Shown here: piece by piece, positions 7,563-12,887 of the stretch
How the letters are laid out: each line of letters starts with the position of its first letter
How positions within the stretch are numbered: the first letter of the stretch is position 1
Origin: Candidatus Avelusimicrobium fimicolum
GTDB lineage: Bacteria > Elusimicrobiota > Elusimicrobia > Elusimicrobiales > Elusimicrobiaceae
DNA: 12,887 nt
NCBI GenBank assembly: GCA_900541355.1
Contig: UQJU01000041.1
Coordinates: forward strand, 1-12,887
Direction of reading: 5' to 3'
Notes under the pieces: model-generated
Databases searched by the model: none
Told to the model about the DNA's origin: nothing
What the model saw: only the letters and a program-made list of their open reading frames with translations
Made by a program: the position numbers and the translations under genes

Positions 7563-8121
7563 GGCGCAAAGGGGCATTTTTAATAATATTTTATAATTTT
7601 TTATCCACAAACCAGATAATTGGCAGTTGTGTGCTTATTTTTTAACACCCATAACCCCTTCTATGCGCCGTGGCAGAGAAAAGATTGGTAGCCTAGGAGC
7701 AAAAGCCGGCAGTCGTTCTGCTAATAAGAGAATACGGGAAAATAATAGGCGGGAACCGATAAGATAGCGAACAAATAATTTAAAAGTTTTTTACAATTTC
7801 GCCAAAACAATAAAATTTTCCTGTTTTTAAAGAATTGGGCAGGGTTTTTGACTTTAAAAACCCCTGTTTTGAGCAAAACAGAGCCTATTTTAAGCGTTTT
7901 TACACATTGTGGCATAGGGATACCCCCTAAAAGGTATTTTTGCTTATGGCTTTTATAAAAACACCCCAAAAAGTGATTCATAAAATATTAGGCAATCTAA
8001 AAAATACACCCTAGCGGACAATCTTACCAAAGTAGAGAAATCAACGAACTGCCACCAAACAGCAGGTCCAAAAACTCCGGGGAACCCCTAGCAGGCCGTC
8101 GCGCTATGTACCGGGCTACCA
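7563..8121 (-). ncRNA. Candidate large structured phage RNA (class undetermined)
   Basis: No ORF here has a ribosome binding site or family resemblance. Reading the minus strand, four long-range helices are nested in order: 8114-8121 with 7686-7693 (8 bp); 8085-8091 with 7693-7699 (7 bp, sharing the edge base); 8043-8053 with 7708-7717 (10 bp, one bulge); 8021-8028 with 7758-7765 (8 bp). Inside them is a row of hairpins: 7915-7929, 7864-7881 (8-bp stem), 7842-7863 (8-bp stem), 7804-7827 and 7767-7802. Toward the 3' end, 7655-7669 pairs with 7563-7574 (12 bp with a 3-nt bulge). The odd pairs in the second and fourth helices are G.U on the minus strand and would be A.C on the plus strand. Length (about 560 nt) and phage location recall ROOL or GOLLD RNAs. 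I cannot match a consensus by eye, and single 8-bp matches can be chance; the evidence is the nesting. Confidence 0.5.
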
Positions 8122-8230
8122 TAAAGGTGTTCTTATTATTAGAGGGAAGTGGAGCGCGCGTTCTAAAAGTATTACCGTTTCACAAAAGGACATTTAAAAA
8201 ATTTCTATAAAAAATCCGAATTTCCCAGCA

Positions 8231-8261
8231 AACCCGGGCCGATAAAAGTACAGCCCGGGTT
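8231..8261 (-). other. Strong hairpin just after the capsid cement gene
   Basis: A perfect 9-bp GC-rich stem (8231-8239 with 8253-8261) and 13-nt loop begin 10 nt after the stop of the cement gene. It is not followed at once by a T-run, although a run of six T lies some 12 nt beyond. It may be a leaky terminator after the capsid genes, comparable in place to the terminator between T7 genes 10 and 11, or a processing site at the 5' end of the structured RNA. Confidence 0.6.
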
Positions 8262-8271
8262 AAATACTCCC

Positions 8272-8655
8272 CTATTTCATATCTACCGCATCCGTAACAA
8301 AGCAGGACACTTTGCCCGACGTTGGAGCACCCGCCACGGTATAATAGGCACGCACATAACGCTTGGCCCCCAACGGAAACGGCAAACGAAATAACTCACC
8401 GGCTCCTGCCAAATGCTCCGCGCCAAAGGCCACGCTTACCAATTCTTTGGCATTGGAAAAGTCAGCCGTATCCGCTGTTTGCAGGGCGACCGTCAGTTTG
8501 GTGGCCCCTTTTAAACTTTCGTCCAAGCGGGCCACTACATACAAAGCCCCTTGTACTGCATTGCCGGCGGCCGATAAATCCAAGGTATAAGAGGACGCTG
8601 CCGTAGCCGTCAGCACTTGTCTATCCGAAAAAATAACACTTTGGTCTAATAACAT
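8272..8655 (-). CDS. Capsid cement (decoration) protein, Bbp16 family
   Basis: This encodes 127 residues. The pattern MLLDQSVIFSDRQVLTATAA, with YTLDLSAAGN next, is characteristic of the Bbp16 family of Bordetella phage BPP-1. So are KLTVALQTADTADFSNAKEL in the middle and GAKRYVRAYYTVAG plus TSGKVSCFVT at the end. The family forms jelly-roll-like cement molecules binding the outer face of the capsid and stabilising it. ATG 8655 has AGGAGG 7 nt upstream, overlapping the TAG of the capsid gene 9 nt away, so the two are translated together in high amounts. It is the last head gene before the long non-coding region. Confidence 0.88.
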   Translation of the reverse strand: MLLDQSVIFSDRQVLTATAASSYTLDLSAAGNAVQGALYVVARLDESLKGATKLTVALQTADTADFSNAKELVSVAFGAEHLAGAGELFRLPFPLGAKRYVRAYYTVAGAPTSGKVSCFVTDAVDMK

Positions 8656-8664
8656 ATATGCCTC

Positions 8665-9642
8665 CTATTTCACCAAGGTTTCGGTATCTGTGATAGCGTC
8701 GCAGATATGTACCGGAATTTCGTTAAACGTCATCAGCGGGCGTGCCGTTACCTGGTCCGGCGTATATTGAACATTGGTGCGGTTACTGGTTAATTTACGC
8801 AAGGCCGCTTTTACCGTACGGTTCATATACCAAACGGGCTTGCCCATAGAAAGGCTCTGAATGCGCTCTTCCAATTCGCACATTTGGTCAATCAGGTCCG
8901 CAGGCACATTGTCCACATCAATATTACAAATACGGCCCGCAAAGCGCCAGTCCTGCACAGCAAGACCTAACTTCCACTCAAAATATTCCTTGTAAGCAGG
9001 GTATTCGTTGCCGTTTGCGTCAATATGGTTGACAAGACCGTGGTCCAAGCGCTGAATGCCCGCCTTGGAACCCTTGGGGAAGAACGTAAAAATCTTATCC
9101 GTATCCCATACCACTAAATAGATGGAGGAGTTTTTACCTTCCTTTTGACCGCCGGCATTAATCACATTGCGGGAACTTTCCGCCCCGGAAAGTTCGCAAT
9201 AGCGCGCGGCTAAACCCGTAAAGCGTTCCGGGTTCTTTCCGGCATTTCCGTAAATCAAATTAGCGGCCATCGTGTTGGACATCCCGGCAATAATCGCGCG
9301 GGACTGCCCGGTGCGTACACCTTCTACATTTCCCCCTTTCTCAGCTACCAGTTTATCCACCACAGAATAGGCAGACAAAGTGCCGTACGATTCCACCACT
9401 ACTTTGGTAGTTGCTTTGGCGGGTTCAATGCCTTGGTAAGCGCGGCGCCAAGTACCTTCCGGGATACCGGTTCTAACCGCATATTCGTGTCCGCTGTCTA
9501 ATGAACTTTCCACTACCAACGCATCACCAATAATATCGTTAGATTTGCTTAACACCTCGGCAATGGCTAATTCCTGGCCGGAGGGGTCAAACTGTTTTGC
9601 ATAATCAATCAAACTGTACTGCTTATCAGCAATAATTGCCAT
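8665..9642 (-). CDS. Major capsid protein, BPP-1 (Bbp17) type
   Basis: This encodes 325 residues. It resembles the BPP-1-type major capsid proteins, which have a HK97-like fold with a non-standard chain order. Recognisable parts are SLIDYAKQFDPSGQELAIAE near the start and VRTGIPEGTWRRAYQGIEP (about 56-74). ANLIYGNAGKNPERFTGLAAR (about 127-147) is also typical. Next come the segment SSIYLVVWDTDKIFTFFPKG (about 172-191), EYFEWKLGLAVQDWR and KPVWYMNRT near the C-terminus. It builds the icosahedral shell around the scaffold. There is no signal peptide or separate protease domain, so no sign of proteolytic maturation. ATG 9642 has AAGGAG 7 nt upstream. The scaffold gene lies 10 nt upstream and the cement gene follows closely. 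Confidence 0.92.
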   Translation of the reverse strand: MAIIADKQYSLIDYAKQFDPSGQELAIAEVLSKSNDIIGDALVVESSLDSGHEYAVRTGIPEGTWRRAYQGIEPAKATTKVVVESYGTLSAYSVVDKLVAEKGGNVEGVRTGQSRAIIAGMSNTMAANLIYGNAGKNPERFTGLAARYCELSGAESSRNVINAGGQKEGKNSSIYLVVWDTDKIFTFFPKGSKAGIQRLDHGLVNHIDANGNEYPAYKEYFEWKLGLAVQDWRFAGRICNIDVDNVPADLIDQMCELEERIQSLSMGKPVWYMNRTVKAALRKLTSNRTNVQYTPDQVTARPLMTFNEIPVHICDAITDTETLVK

Positions 9643-9652
9643 ATTTTTCTCC

Positions 9653-10186
9653 TTAATTATTTTTTCCGTACAACGCCTCGGCGAAAGTTTTATCCTGCAA
9701 GGCGGAAGATTTACCGCCCGGGAAAGAATCTTCGCTGATACGTTTGCCTATCTCGTTAAAGGTACGGACAATAACGGGATGGTTTCCAAGCCCCGTAGTT
9801 TCCAGCAACTGGCGCAGTTCAGGCCCGCCAAACGCATCTGCCGCGCGAACGGCCAGCGATACGGCCTCTTCAAAATCAGGGCCGTACATTTCTTTGGTCT
9901 GCTTGGCCCAATTTTCCCAGATTTGCTGTTTTTCGTTTTCGTCATCACTAACGCCTTGGCGCAAAAAATGGCCCTCAAAGTCCACCAATTTTTGCACCTG
10001 TTCCAACGAAAGCCCTATTTCCTGCGACAATGTTTTAAAGGCATCTAATGACGTTTCGTCAAACAATATGCCATCAGGTAATTTTAGACCTTCGTAGAGC
10101 GGCGGGTCTTGGGGTGCGTCCGCCCGATTTTCCGGCTCGGAGGCCGGAGCGGCCGGGGCGTTTAAATCATTTTTTTCTTCACTCAT
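9653..10186 (-). CDS. Capsid assembly scaffold protein
   Basis: This encodes 177 residues, acidic. It has a disordered Pro/Ala/Glu/Asp-rich start (about 1-35), then KLPDGILFDETSLDAFKTLS and helices rich in Glu and Gln. The segment YGPDFEEAVSLAVRAADAFG, followed by GLGNHPVIVRTFNEIGKRI (about 100-150), recurs in scaffold proteins placed directly before BPP-1-type and related capsid genes. The scaffold directs shell assembly and leaves before DNA packaging. Its start overlaps the stop of the Bbp19-like gene by ATGA at 10183-10186, with GAGGA about 8 nt upstream, so translation is coupled. The position, between portal-side genes and capsid, is the standard one. Confidence 0.85.
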   Translation of the reverse strand: MSEEKNDLNAPAAPASEPENRADAPQDPPLYEGLKLPDGILFDETSLDAFKTLSQEIGLSLEQVQKLVDFEGHFLRQGVSDDENEKQQIWENWAKQTKEMYGPDFEEAVSLAVRAADAFGGPELRQLLETTGLGNHPVIVRTFNEIGKRISEDSFPGGKSSALQDKTFAEALYGKNN

Positions 10187-10485
10187 ATTATTTCCTCACT
10201 TTGGCAGTTTATTTCTTCTTGTCCGGCTTTCACTTCGGACAAATATTCCCCCCGCATTTGTGCATAGGCGGACGGATAGGCTTCTTCTATTTCCGCCAGC
10301 AGAAAAAGTCCCAAACTTTTTTGCCCGCAATGGAAGGCGGTGGCACAGGCATCCCCCGGCACAAATCCGTGCTGGTATAGGGCAGCAGCCTGCAAAATTC
10401 GCCACAGCACGCGGCGGCCCTGTACGGTTTTTAGAACGGCCTGCAAATCACAGGCGTTGCGTTTTTTTAATTGTTTTTCGTTCAT
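10183..10485 (-). CDS. Small head-module protein, Bbp19-like
   Basis: This encodes 100 residues. The core VQGRRVLWRILQAAALYQHG (about 21-40) and GQKSLGLFLLAEIEEAYPSAYAQM (about 54-77) match the Bbp19 family of small phage proteins found between portal and scaffold genes in BPP-1-like phages. The molecular role is not known; a part in head assembly is inferred from the place. ATG 10485 is the only plausible start but has no Shine-Dalgarno sequence. The frame stays open upstream for about 25 codons (with TAPAPRFPPFILIP) without a start codon, so translation may depend on the hairpin at 10501-10536 or on an unusual start. The end overlaps the scaffold gene by 4 nt. Confidence 0.8.
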   Translation of the reverse strand: MNEKQLKKRNACDLQAVLKTVQGRRVLWRILQAAALYQHGFVPGDACATAFHCGQKSLGLFLLAEIEEAYPSAYAQMRGEYLSEVKAGQEEINCQSEEII

Positions 10486-10680
10486 AGGAATCAGGATAAA
10501 CGGGGGAAAACGCGGAGCCGGTGCGGTTCTCCCCCGCGGTTGGGACAGCGTGCGGTAATTTTAGACGACTGCCCCAACGCTTATGTGTTTTTAATGGGCA
10601 AATACGGGGTTCCGGGATCCGTATTTACTCCGTTTGCGGGCCGCTCGCTTATAAAGGCACGCCCGAAAACGGTTTTGCTT
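10486..10680 (-). other. 195-nt hairpin-rich gap between portal and Bbp19-like genes
   Basis: Three hairpins follow each other on the minus strand: 10600-10607 with 10619-10626 (8 bp, perfect), 10542-10548 with 10569-10575 (7 bp including one G.U) and 10501-10511 with 10526-10536 (11 bp including one G.U). Both wobbles are A.C mismatches on the other strand, so an RNA from the late operon is favoured. The same DNA also holds a start-less minus-strand frame reading VFGRAFISERPANGV and NTDPGTPYLPIKNT before TAA at about 10587, with codon usage like a gene. It may be a structured leader, a decayed small gene, or both. Confidence 0.45.
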
Positions 10681-12183
10681 TTACTTTTCCGAATCTTTTA
10701 ATAAGGCTGGGGCTACGCCCAAAGAGGACAGGCCTTCTTCCAGCGCACGGTTATAATCCACCCGCTCCGACACTTGCGGACAGGCCGCCGACAAAGTGGC
10801 TGCGTAATTAATTCCCTGTACCAAGGCGGCAAGCCCTGCGGCCTTTTGCGCACGGGCAATGAGCGACACATATTCTACTTTCATTTTTACACCCTGCACG
10901 CTTTCGGGTGCGGGCGGCAAAAAACCTTGGCGGCTGAGCAGGGCAAATGCCCTATCAATGAGCGGGTCCAGCAGTTCATTTTTTAAGCGTTCCAAAACAG
11001 GGCCTAAAATTAACATTTTTTCCTGGTGCCGTTCGGCTACCTCGGCGGCTGTCATATTGGAATAATTTTGGGCAGATAGCATCAAAAATACATCTGCAAA
11101 AAATTGCGAACGAATCGTACTTCTCACCGACGAAATGGCATTTTCCAAAGACGACAAATCGGCTTGCACCTGATAGGCGGGCTTTACTGCCGCGTCCGTC
11201 GTGCCGTTGTAGCGGGTAATACCGCCGGGGAGTAAATTTACTTCTCCCTGCACATTAGCAGAAACCATTACCGGCGGATTTGTATTTTTATCCAGTGCCA
11301 CTAATTTAGCCTTTTGCATTTTTTGAAGCATCTTCACATCACCCAAGCACTTCCACCCCGGCCCGCGTCCATACGCATCAGATGCTTGCTTGACCTCCCA
11401 ACGGGCGGCAATTACCGGGAACTCCCGGTAGCCGCTTTGGCGCAGCAAATGGCCGGTTTCTGTAAAATATACGGACGAATAGGCCATATGGCAGTTATCC
11501 AAACTCTCCTTGGAAAATTCCGGATTGGGAAAAATAAGGTGAATAATTTTGTGATAGCGGCCCGGACGGTTTTGGGCGGCTTCCTGACGGATAGCGGGCG
11601 GCAGATTTTTTAGGCCAAAGGATTCTTGCATTTGCGGGGCCGTTAAGAAAAACTCCCTTCCAAAGCGGTTTACGCGCCCCAAAGCGTCGGTACCCAGGCT
11701 GTACTCTCCTATGGTAAAGGGGCGGCATCTAATTCCTTTTTGCGGGTCCTCCTCCAACAAAAAAGCCGCTGTGCCAAAAACAGCAATTTCTTGGTAAAAG
11801 GTATGAAGCGTGCTATATACGTTACTGGCGGAAAAGGCTTCCTCTAAGCATCTTTTTATTTCCCCCAGCCACTCGCGCACACCGGGGCATTTTTCCAGTT
11901 CACGCGGAGTTAGCCCTAAATCAAACCAACTTCTTGCAGGACTGGTCAGCCCGCTCATCATACCGGCGGAAAGAATTTCCACCGCCAGACAAGGATCGCT
12001 GTCCAGCAAGGTTTTGTGGTCCAAACGGCGGCCTCTGTTGGGTGTTTGCCCGTCAAAAAAGCCCCGCGTAGGCGCTAAATAAGCGCAGAGGTCTTTCCAG
12101 GCGGATAGCCAGGAAACACGCTCGTTTTTCAGTTCGCCGTAAAGGCGTAAATAATCGGTTTTCGGTTGGATATTATTTTTCAT
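10681..12183 (-). CDS. Portal (head-to-tail connector) protein, T7 gp8-like family
   Basis: This encodes 500 residues, close to T7 gp8 (536). Family features include the start TDYLRLYGELKNERVSWLSAW and the strongly conserved AGMMSGLTSPARSWFDLGLT (about residues 74-93). EIAVFGTAAFLLEED and EFPVIAARWEV lie in the wing and stem, and SNMTAAEVAERHQEKM near residue 395 is typical of the late helical part. Twelve copies form the ring at the packaging vertex, serving as the motor's dock and later as the tail attachment point. I prefer ATG 12183; a TTG at 12228 would add 15 residues (RTPVRSKKRVIFPP) with no family support. Neither has a clear Shine-Dalgarno sequence. The gene follows a leader of about 400 nt from the promoter at 12589-12617. 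Confidence 0.93.
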   Translation of the reverse strand: MKNNIQPKTDYLRLYGELKNERVSWLSAWKDLCAYLAPTRGFFDGQTPNRGRRLDHKTLLDSDPCLAVEILSAGMMSGLTSPARSWFDLGLTPRELEKCPGVREWLGEIKRCLEEAFSASNVYSTLHTFYQEIAVFGTAAFLLEEDPQKGIRCRPFTIGEYSLGTDALGRVNRFGREFFLTAPQMQESFGLKNLPPAIRQEAAQNRPGRYHKIIHLIFPNPEFSKESLDNCHMAYSSVYFTETGHLLRQSGYREFPVIAARWEVKQASDAYGRGPGWKCLGDVKMLQKMQKAKLVALDKNTNPPVMVSANVQGEVNLLPGGITRYNGTTDAAVKPAYQVQADLSSLENAISSVRSTIRSQFFADVFLMLSAQNYSNMTAAEVAERHQEKMLILGPVLERLKNELLDPLIDRAFALLSRQGFLPPAPESVQGVKMKVEYVSLIARAQKAAGLAALVQGINYAATLSAACPQVSERVDYNRALEEGLSSLGVAPALLKDSEK

Positions 12184-12210
12184 AGGTGGGAATATAACCC
12201 GTTTTTTGGA

Positions 12211-12226
12211 GCGCACGGGCGTGCGC
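12211..12226. repeat. GC-rich perfect inverted repeat upstream of the portal gene
   Basis: Arms 12211-12216 (GCGCAC) and 12221-12226 (GTGCGC) flank GGGC. It lies between the divergent starts of the portal gene and the 59-residue membrane protein gene. It could be an operator for either, or an RNA hairpin at the end of the portal leader. No T-run follows on either strand within the next bases, so it is not a standard terminator. Confidence 0.5.
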
Positions 12227-12267
12227 AAACGGTAAAAATTTATTAGAATAACAAAAGAGGTGCGACT

Positions 12268-12447
12268 ATGATGGGATTAATTACAATTTTTGTATTTGTG
12301 GTTTTACTTGCGTTTCCGGGTTTTTATATTATCACGCGCAAGATTTTTCCAAAGAAAAGCAAAAAATCCGCTACTTGGATTTCTATTTTTCTGACGGTTA
12401 TTTTACTGGGATTGTTGGCCTTGGGCCTGGTAGGAAACCCGGTATAA
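12268..12447 (+). CDS. Small two-helix membrane protein (second moron)
   Basis: This encodes 59 residues. TM1 is about residues 3-23, the loop is strongly basic (R24, K25, K29, K30, K32, K33) and TM2 is about 37-56, with a short tail GNPV. The positive-inside rule places the loop in the cytoplasm and both ends outside. AGAGG at 12256-12260 stands 7 nt before the first of two ATGs, and a terminator follows 19 nt after the stop, so this is a real single-gene unit. A TAGAAT -10-like box at 12244-12249 lacks a matching -35. It runs against the late operon and lies under the leader of the portal transcript. Its build (two helices joined by KKS and Trp) resembles the start of the 243-residue moron at 3228. 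Function is unknown; superinfection exclusion or lysis control are possibilities. Confidence 0.75.
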   Translation: MMGLITIFVFVVLLAFPGFYIITRKIFPKKSKKSATWISIFLTVILLGLLALGLVGNPV

Positions 12448-12466
12448 AAAATCTGCCGTTTTTTTG

Positions 12467-12491
12467 CCCGCTTTAACGAGCGGGTTTTTTT
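12467..12491 (+). terminator. Rho-independent terminator after the small membrane protein gene
   Basis: A 6-bp stem CCCGCT/AGCGGG (12467-12472 with 12479-12484), with a 6-nt loop, is followed directly by seven T (12485-12491). The T-run is on the plus strand only, so late transcription from the right is not stopped by it. Confidence 0.88.
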
Positions 12492-12588
12492 ATGTCAAAA
12501 AACCTGTAAAACGCGCAAAAACGCTTTTTAATGCTTTACAAAAATTATTGTGGAAATAAGAGGAATACTGCGTAACTTCTATTTTTTT

Positions 12589-12617
12589 ATTGTATCATAA
12601 AAATAACATTTTGTCAA
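12589..12617 (-). promoter_or_regulatory. Strong sigma70 promoter for the portal-capsid operon
   Basis: On the minus strand a perfect -35 TTGACA (12612-12617) and a -10 TACAAT (12589-12594) are separated by exactly 17 nt, with TG one base before the -10 (extended -10). It lies just after the terminase stop. Transcription would start near 12582, run through the whole 59-residue gene in antisense, and reach the portal ATG after about 400 nt. It points to use of the host RNA polymerase instead of a T7-type enzyme for these genes. Confidence 0.88.
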
Positions 12618-12635
12618 GAAATATTTTTTTTAATC

Positions 12636-12887
12636 TTATATCACGTCGTACTCACAGCCGGCAAATTCTTTGGTGCCACTGTTTCGCGGACGGACGGGTG
12701 CGGCAAAAGTAAGAGCCAATGCATCAGCCAGGTCCGGGCTTTGTCCGCAACGCTCTTTTAATTTTTCCTTGGGTTCCAAACGCATCCGCCCCGCCGCGTC
12801 ATAATCATAACATACCTGGCACAAATCGGCCTTTAATTCCGCCAACGGGTACCTGGAATATTTGGAGAAGACGTTGAAGCGAAACGC
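12636..12887 (-). CDS. Terminase large subunit, C-terminal end (runs off right edge)
   Basis: The frame is open from the right edge to the TGA at 12636, giving the last 83 residues. YSRYPLAELKADLCQVCYDY, followed by RMRLEPKEKLKERCG and SPDLADALALTFAAP, is the usual end of phage large terminases. The Asp residues in SPDLADAL belong to the last acidic motif of the RNase H-like nuclease that cuts DNA during packaging. The ATPase half lies outside the window. A TTG at 12845 could be taken for a start but falls inside the conserved nuclease region. It precedes the portal, as usual, but is separated from it by an opposing gene and a new promoter. Confidence 0.9.
   Translation of the reverse strand, partial: AFRFNVFSKYSRYPLAELKADLCQVCYDYDAAGRMRLEPKEKLKERCGQSPDLADALALTFAAPVRPRNSGTKEFAGCEYDVI

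Noticed and set aside
7721..7981. An 86-codon minus-strand frame in the non-coding region
   Set aside because: No Shine-Dalgarno sequence before its ATG, Lys/Phe/Leu-rich composition as expected for random AT-rich DNA, no family resemblance, and it overlaps the predicted RNA hairpins.
7644..8131. 6-bp pairing of 8126-8131 with 7644-7649
   Set aside because: Short and incompatible with the stronger 12-bp helix at 7563-7669 unless a pseudoknot forms. Treated as chance.
8100..8160. Pairing of the GCGCGC stretch near 8154-8160 with CGCGC at 8100-8106 in the candidate RNA
   Set aside because: It would enclose one strand of the outermost long-range helix and so need a pseudoknot. Self-complementary GC repeats pair easily by chance, so it was not used as evidence.
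7193..8271. tRNA gene, CRISPR array or self-splicing intron in the long gap
   Set aside because: No T-arm-like or cloverleaf pattern, no regularly spaced repeats, and the gap lies between complete genes instead of splitting one, so an intron is unlikely.
10471..10701. A 76-codon plus-strand frame over the portal-Bbp19 gap
   Set aside because: No ribosome binding site, and it overlaps the ends of two minus-strand genes. The minus-strand reading and hairpins describe this DNA better.

Overview
The window is a late structural module of a short-tailed (podovirus-type) phage or prophage. It comes from a bacterium that uses ordinary AGGAG ribosome binding sites and sigma70-type promoters. Coding DNA is moderately GC-rich and the non-coding DNA is very AT-rich. 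The protein families fit a prophage or phage of a Gram-negative, probably gut-associated host, but nothing here fixes the species. No integrase, attachment site, tRNA or host gene is visible, so whether it is integrated cannot be decided.

Almost all genes lie on the minus strand, so the operon reads from right to left. In transcription order they are: the C-terminal end of the large terminase (runs off the right edge), a strong sigma70 promoter, a roughly 400-nt leader, the portal, a 195-nt hairpin-rich gap, a Bbp19-like small protein, a scaffold, the major capsid protein and a Bbp16-type capsid cement protein. A 1.08-kb non-coding region follows. After it come the T7 gp11-like and gp12-like tail tube proteins, then gp13-like, gp14-like and gp15-like internal virion proteins, and the start of a T7-type tail fibre (runs off the left edge). 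The head therefore resembles Bordetella phage BPP-1 and the tail and core resemble T7. No gp16-like giant core protein lies between the gp15-like gene and the fibre.

Two genes run on the plus strand against the operon: a 243-residue membrane-anchored protein between gp12 and gp13, and a 59-residue two-helix membrane protein between terminase and portal. Each has its own terminator, and both begin with a similar two-helix module with a Lys-rich loop. They look like morons, cargo genes probably expressed in the lysogen.

The most unusual feature is the 1.08-kb gap between capsid cement and tail tube genes. It has no convincing ORF. On the minus strand it can form four nested long-range helices, a 12-bp bulged helix and a run of local hairpins, with the non-Watson-Crick positions falling as G.U on the minus strand only. 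I interpret it as a large structured phage RNA, of the general kind represented by ROOL or GOLLD, followed by a very AT-rich spacer with a 36-bp-arm inverted repeat.
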